9,783 bases of DNA from contig JAQGOW010000158.1 of assembly GCA_028293405.1 (NCBI GenBank), positions 1 to 9,783 of the forward strand. Direction: 5' to 3'. A model generated the notes under the pieces. That model was not told the DNA's origin, did not search any database, and saw only the letters and a program-made list of their open reading frames with translations. The stretch comes from Verrucomicrobiales bacterium (GTDB taxonomy: Bacteria; Verrucomicrobiota; Verrucomicrobiia; Limisphaerales; Palsa-1400). The position numbers and the translations under genes are program-made. How positions within the stretch are numbered: position 1 is the stretch's first letter; each line of letters starts with the position of its first letter. Positions 8,569 to 9,783 of the stretch are shown piece by piece.

Positions 8569-8596
8569 TTGGAATAACGAAACGAAGCACTGTAAT
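8569..8596 (+). promoter_or_regulatory. Candidate sigma-70-type promoter of the lipoprotein gene
   Basis: TTGGAA at 8569-8574 (4 of 6 matches to TTGACA) and TGTAAT at 8591-8596 (5 of 6 to TATAAT) are separated by 16 bp. Transcription would start near 8603, giving a leader of about 130 nt before the ATG at 8732. The assignment rests on consensus matching alone. Confidence 0.35.
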
Positions 8597-8618
8597 GTTT
8601 ACTAGACACCTTAAACAT
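8595..8618. promoter_or_regulatory. Inverted repeat ATGTTTA-N10-TAAACAT, possible operator between ade and the lipoprotein gene
   Basis: Two exact 7-bp arms (8595-8601 and 8612-8618) flank a 10-bp spacer in the divergent region between ade and the lipoprotein gene. The repeat covers the predicted transcription start of the lipoprotein promoter, where a dimeric repressor would block RNA polymerase. It has no T-run, so it is not a terminator. The bound regulator and which of the two genes it affects are unknown. Confidence 0.35.
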
Positions 8619-8715
8619 CGTCAGCCATGCCACTAATCAAGGATACAGGAAGTTCGTCTGAACAATCAGGCGAAGGGAAGGTTGCGAGAAGCCGAAGCGT
8701 CACGGACTGTCGACA

Positions 8716-8723
8716 TAAGGAGG
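8716..8723 (+). promoter_or_regulatory. Perfect Shine-Dalgarno (TAAGGAGG) fixing the lipoprotein start
   Basis: TAAGGAGG lies 8 nt before ATG 8732, ideal spacing. It decides against the upstream in-frame ATG at 8627, which would put 35 polar residues before the lipoprotein signal peptide. It is the only strong, well-placed ribosome binding site I find in the window. Confidence 0.85.
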
Positions 8724-8731
8724 CAACTACT

Positions 8732-9472
8732 ATGTTAAAAAAACTTACTTATGTCGCAGGAATCGTTTCGGTAGCCGGCGTGTTGTCGGCATGTTCAACA
8801 ACGCGCAGTGGATACGCGTCCAACGATCGTTATGCAAATGATCCGTGCGGGGACAAGAATCATCAAAACACTTACAGCAGTTTCAATTCAATGGAGAATG
8901 AAGCCAGCGGCGCGCAGGCCAATATTGATACCAGCGCGCAATCGCAAGCGGGTGGCGATCAGTTGGCCATTCCACTGTACGAAGAACGCGTGAACGTCGG
9001 TAAACAAGCGATCCCGAGCCAGGTGCAAATTCGCAAGTTCACCACCACCGAAACAGTGAGCGTGCCGGTGGAGCTGCGTCATGAACATGTCGTGGTCGAA
9101 CGCGTCCCGGCTGGTCAAGGCGGTAGCCAAGCGCAAGCAGGTGCTGCGTTCCAGGACAAGGCGTTCACCATCCAAGTGCAGGAAGAACAGCCCTTAGTGC
9201 AGAAGCAAACTGTTCAAACGGGCCAGGTCATCGCGCGTAAAGATTCGCAATCGCAACGGATCAACGTGCAGCAACAGGTCCGCCGCGAAGACGTGCAAGT
9301 CGATCGTAACGGCAATAATGCTAACGTAGAGTTGCGCGGCAACTTCAATGAAGCTGCCGGAGCCCAATCGCCGCAACAGCAACAACAATGGCAAGGCCAA
9401 CAACAGCAACAGCCGCAACAACAGCAACAATCCCAAGATCAGCAACAGCAAGATCAGGATCAACAACGCTAA
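8732..9472 (+). CDS. Lipoprotein with DUF2382 (YsnF-like) region and glutamine-rich tail
   Basis: This is a 246-residue protein starting at ATG 8732, chosen from the Shine-Dalgarno and from the signal peptide beginning there. MLKKLTYVAGIVSVAGVLSAC is a textbook lipoprotein signal; the lipobox LSAC makes C21 the predicted lipidated residue. After a polar linker, residues about 79-127 (IPLYEERVNVGK, then VPVELRHEHVVVERVP) and about 140-191 (FTIQVQEEQPLVQKQ, then VRREDVQVDR) look like the two halves of a DUF2382/YsnF domain, a stress-associated family of unknown biochemical role. Residues 215-245 are 24 glutamines out of 31, broken by W, G, P, S and D. It appears to be a monocistronic gene with its own candidate promoter and terminator, facing opposite to its purine-gene neighbours. 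An envelope-stress or surface role is inferred. The DUF2382 match was made by eye and is moderately secure. Confidence 0.85.
   Translation: MLKKLTYVAGIVSVAGVLSACSTTRSGYASNDRYANDPCGDKNHQNTYSSFNSMENEASGAQANIDTSAQSQAGGDQLAIPLYEERVNVGKQAIPSQVQIRKFTTTETVSVPVELRHEHVVVERVPAGQGGSQAQAGAAFQDKAFTIQVQEEQPLVQKQTVQTGQVIARKDSQSQRINVQQQVRREDVQVDRNGNNANVELRGNFNEAAGAQSPQQQQQWQGQQQQQPQQQQQSQDQQQQDQDQQR
9374..9466. repeat. CAA/CAG-rich low-complexity tract encoding polyglutamine
   Basis: This 31-codon stretch at the 3' end of the lipoprotein gene has 24 glutamine codons, mixing CAA and CAG. Runs of four or five glutamines are separated by single W, G, P, S or D codons. The mixed codons make it an imperfect microsatellite. 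Changes in multiples of three bases would alter tail length without breaking the frame. Confidence 0.85.
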
Positions 9473-9489
9473 GCGTTGAATCATAATTC

Positions 9490-9522
9490 AGCCGGAGTAG
9501 CGAAAGCTGCTCCGGTTTTTTT
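9490..9522 (+). terminator. Rho-independent terminator of the lipoprotein gene
   Basis: A 12-bp stem (AGCCGGAGTAGC pairing with GCTGCTCCGGTT, including two G-T pairs) closes on a GAAA tetraloop at 9502-9505 and runs into eight T residues at 9515-9522. It begins 18 bp after the lipoprotein stop codon. On the minus strand no T-run follows the hairpin, so it should act mainly on the plus-strand transcript and not on xdhB. Confidence 0.9.
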
Positions 9523-9547
9523 ATGTCAAAGAACAAGGCGCAACCGC

Positions 9548-9783
9548 TTAACCGGCTACGCTGCAATTTCGAACGGCGGTCCAGATTGCTTCGCACGTTG
9601 CCGGTGACGGCAAAGGGACTTCACCTTTTTTTCCGAATGCGGCCACAGCGTCGCGAATGGCTTCGCGGACTGAGATGGCGAGCATGAACGGCGGTTCGCC
9701 GACGGCTTTGCTGCCGTAAACGACGGTTTTTTGGGCGGCGTTTTTCAGCAGGTTGACGTTAAAAATCTGGGGCATGTCGCCGA
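9548..9783 (-). CDS. xdhB: Xanthine dehydrogenase, molybdenum-binding subunit, C-terminal end (cut by right edge)
   Basis: Only the last 78 codons are present; the gene begins beyond the right edge. The fragment reads MPQIFNVNLL, then VVYGSKAVGEPPFMLAISV and REAIRDAVAAFG, and ends with LPSPATCEAIWTAV. SKAVGEPP is the highly conserved C-terminal motif of the molybdopterin subunit of xanthine dehydrogenases. Its glutamate, at bases 9695-9697, corresponds to the catalytic base in the bovine and Rhodobacter enzymes. The enzyme oxidises hypoxanthine to xanthine and xanthine to urate, the step following the two deaminases encoded nearby on the same strand. The stop codon lies 25 bp beyond the T-run of the oppositely oriented lipoprotein terminator. 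A single-chain or other molybdenum hydroxylase is possible, but the motif and context favour xanthine dehydrogenase. Confidence 0.88.
   Translation of the reverse strand, partial: GDMPQIFNVNLLKNAAQKTVVYGSKAVGEPPFMLAISVREAIRDAVAAFGKKGEVPLPSPATCEAIWTAVRNCSVAG

Noticed and set aside
7768..8577. Plus-strand frame of 269 codons opposite the 5' half of ade
   Set aside because: Also a shadow of adenine deaminase, with no recognisable domain.
8627..8731. Upstream in-frame ATG extending the lipoprotein by 35 residues
   Set aside because: It would bury the lipoprotein signal peptide internally, and the perfect Shine-Dalgarno points to ATG 8732.
9194..9484. Minus-strand leucine-rich frame of 96 codons, superficially a membrane protein
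   Set aside because: The leucine runs are the reverse-strand reading of the CAA/CAG glutamine tract (TTG/CTG codons).

Overview
The window reads as chromosomal DNA of a Verrucomicrobiota bacterium, most likely a Pedosphaera/Limisphaerales-type lineage. This is inferred from protein families, because no rRNA or marker gene is present. The clues are the N-terminus of a PVC-type membrane-bound dehydrogenase/heme-binding protein at the left edge, a large secreted protein with Asn/Thr-rich Ig-like domains and a C-terminal 'YQVESKTNL...W' module, and weak or absent Shine-Dalgarno sequences on most genes.

Layout. (1) 1-516, minus strand: N-terminal 172 codons of a secreted PVC-type dehydrogenase-like protein that runs off the left edge. 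(2) 517-736: divergent intergenic region with a 10-bp tandem repeat and a widely spaced inverted repeat around GTATAC. (3) 737-3763, plus strand: a 1008-residue secreted or lipid-anchored protein with two Ig-like domains, a repetitive propeller-like middle, three more Ig-like domains and a C-terminal module. (4) 3781-8535, minus strand: a probable three-gene operon read ade (adenine deaminase), guaD (guanine deaminase), then a secreted YncE-type beta-propeller/alkaline-phosphatase-superfamily protein. The last two genes overlap by one base (TGATG). (5) 8732-9472, plus strand: a small lipoprotein with a DUF2382/YsnF-like region and a glutamine-rich tail. It has a perfect Shine-Dalgarno sequence and a strong downstream terminator. 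(6) 9548-9783, minus strand: the C-terminus of the molybdenum-binding subunit of xanthine dehydrogenase, including the GEPP motif with the catalytic glutamate.

How the genes fit together. Ade (adenine to hypoxanthine), GuaD (guanine to xanthine) and xanthine dehydrogenase (hypoxanthine to xanthine to urate) form a coherent purine-base catabolism set, all on the minus strand. The lipoprotein gene sits on the opposite strand between xdhB and ade. The phosphoesterase coupled to guaD could supply nucleosides outside the cytoplasm, but its substrate cannot be read from sequence and this link is inference.

I see no CRISPR array, tRNA, rRNA, insertion sequence, phage gene or defence system. No clearly undescribed system stands out. 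The points most worth a second look are the deaminase-phosphoesterase coupling, the polyglutamine lipoprotein with its operator-like inverted repeat, and the Ig/propeller/Ig architecture.
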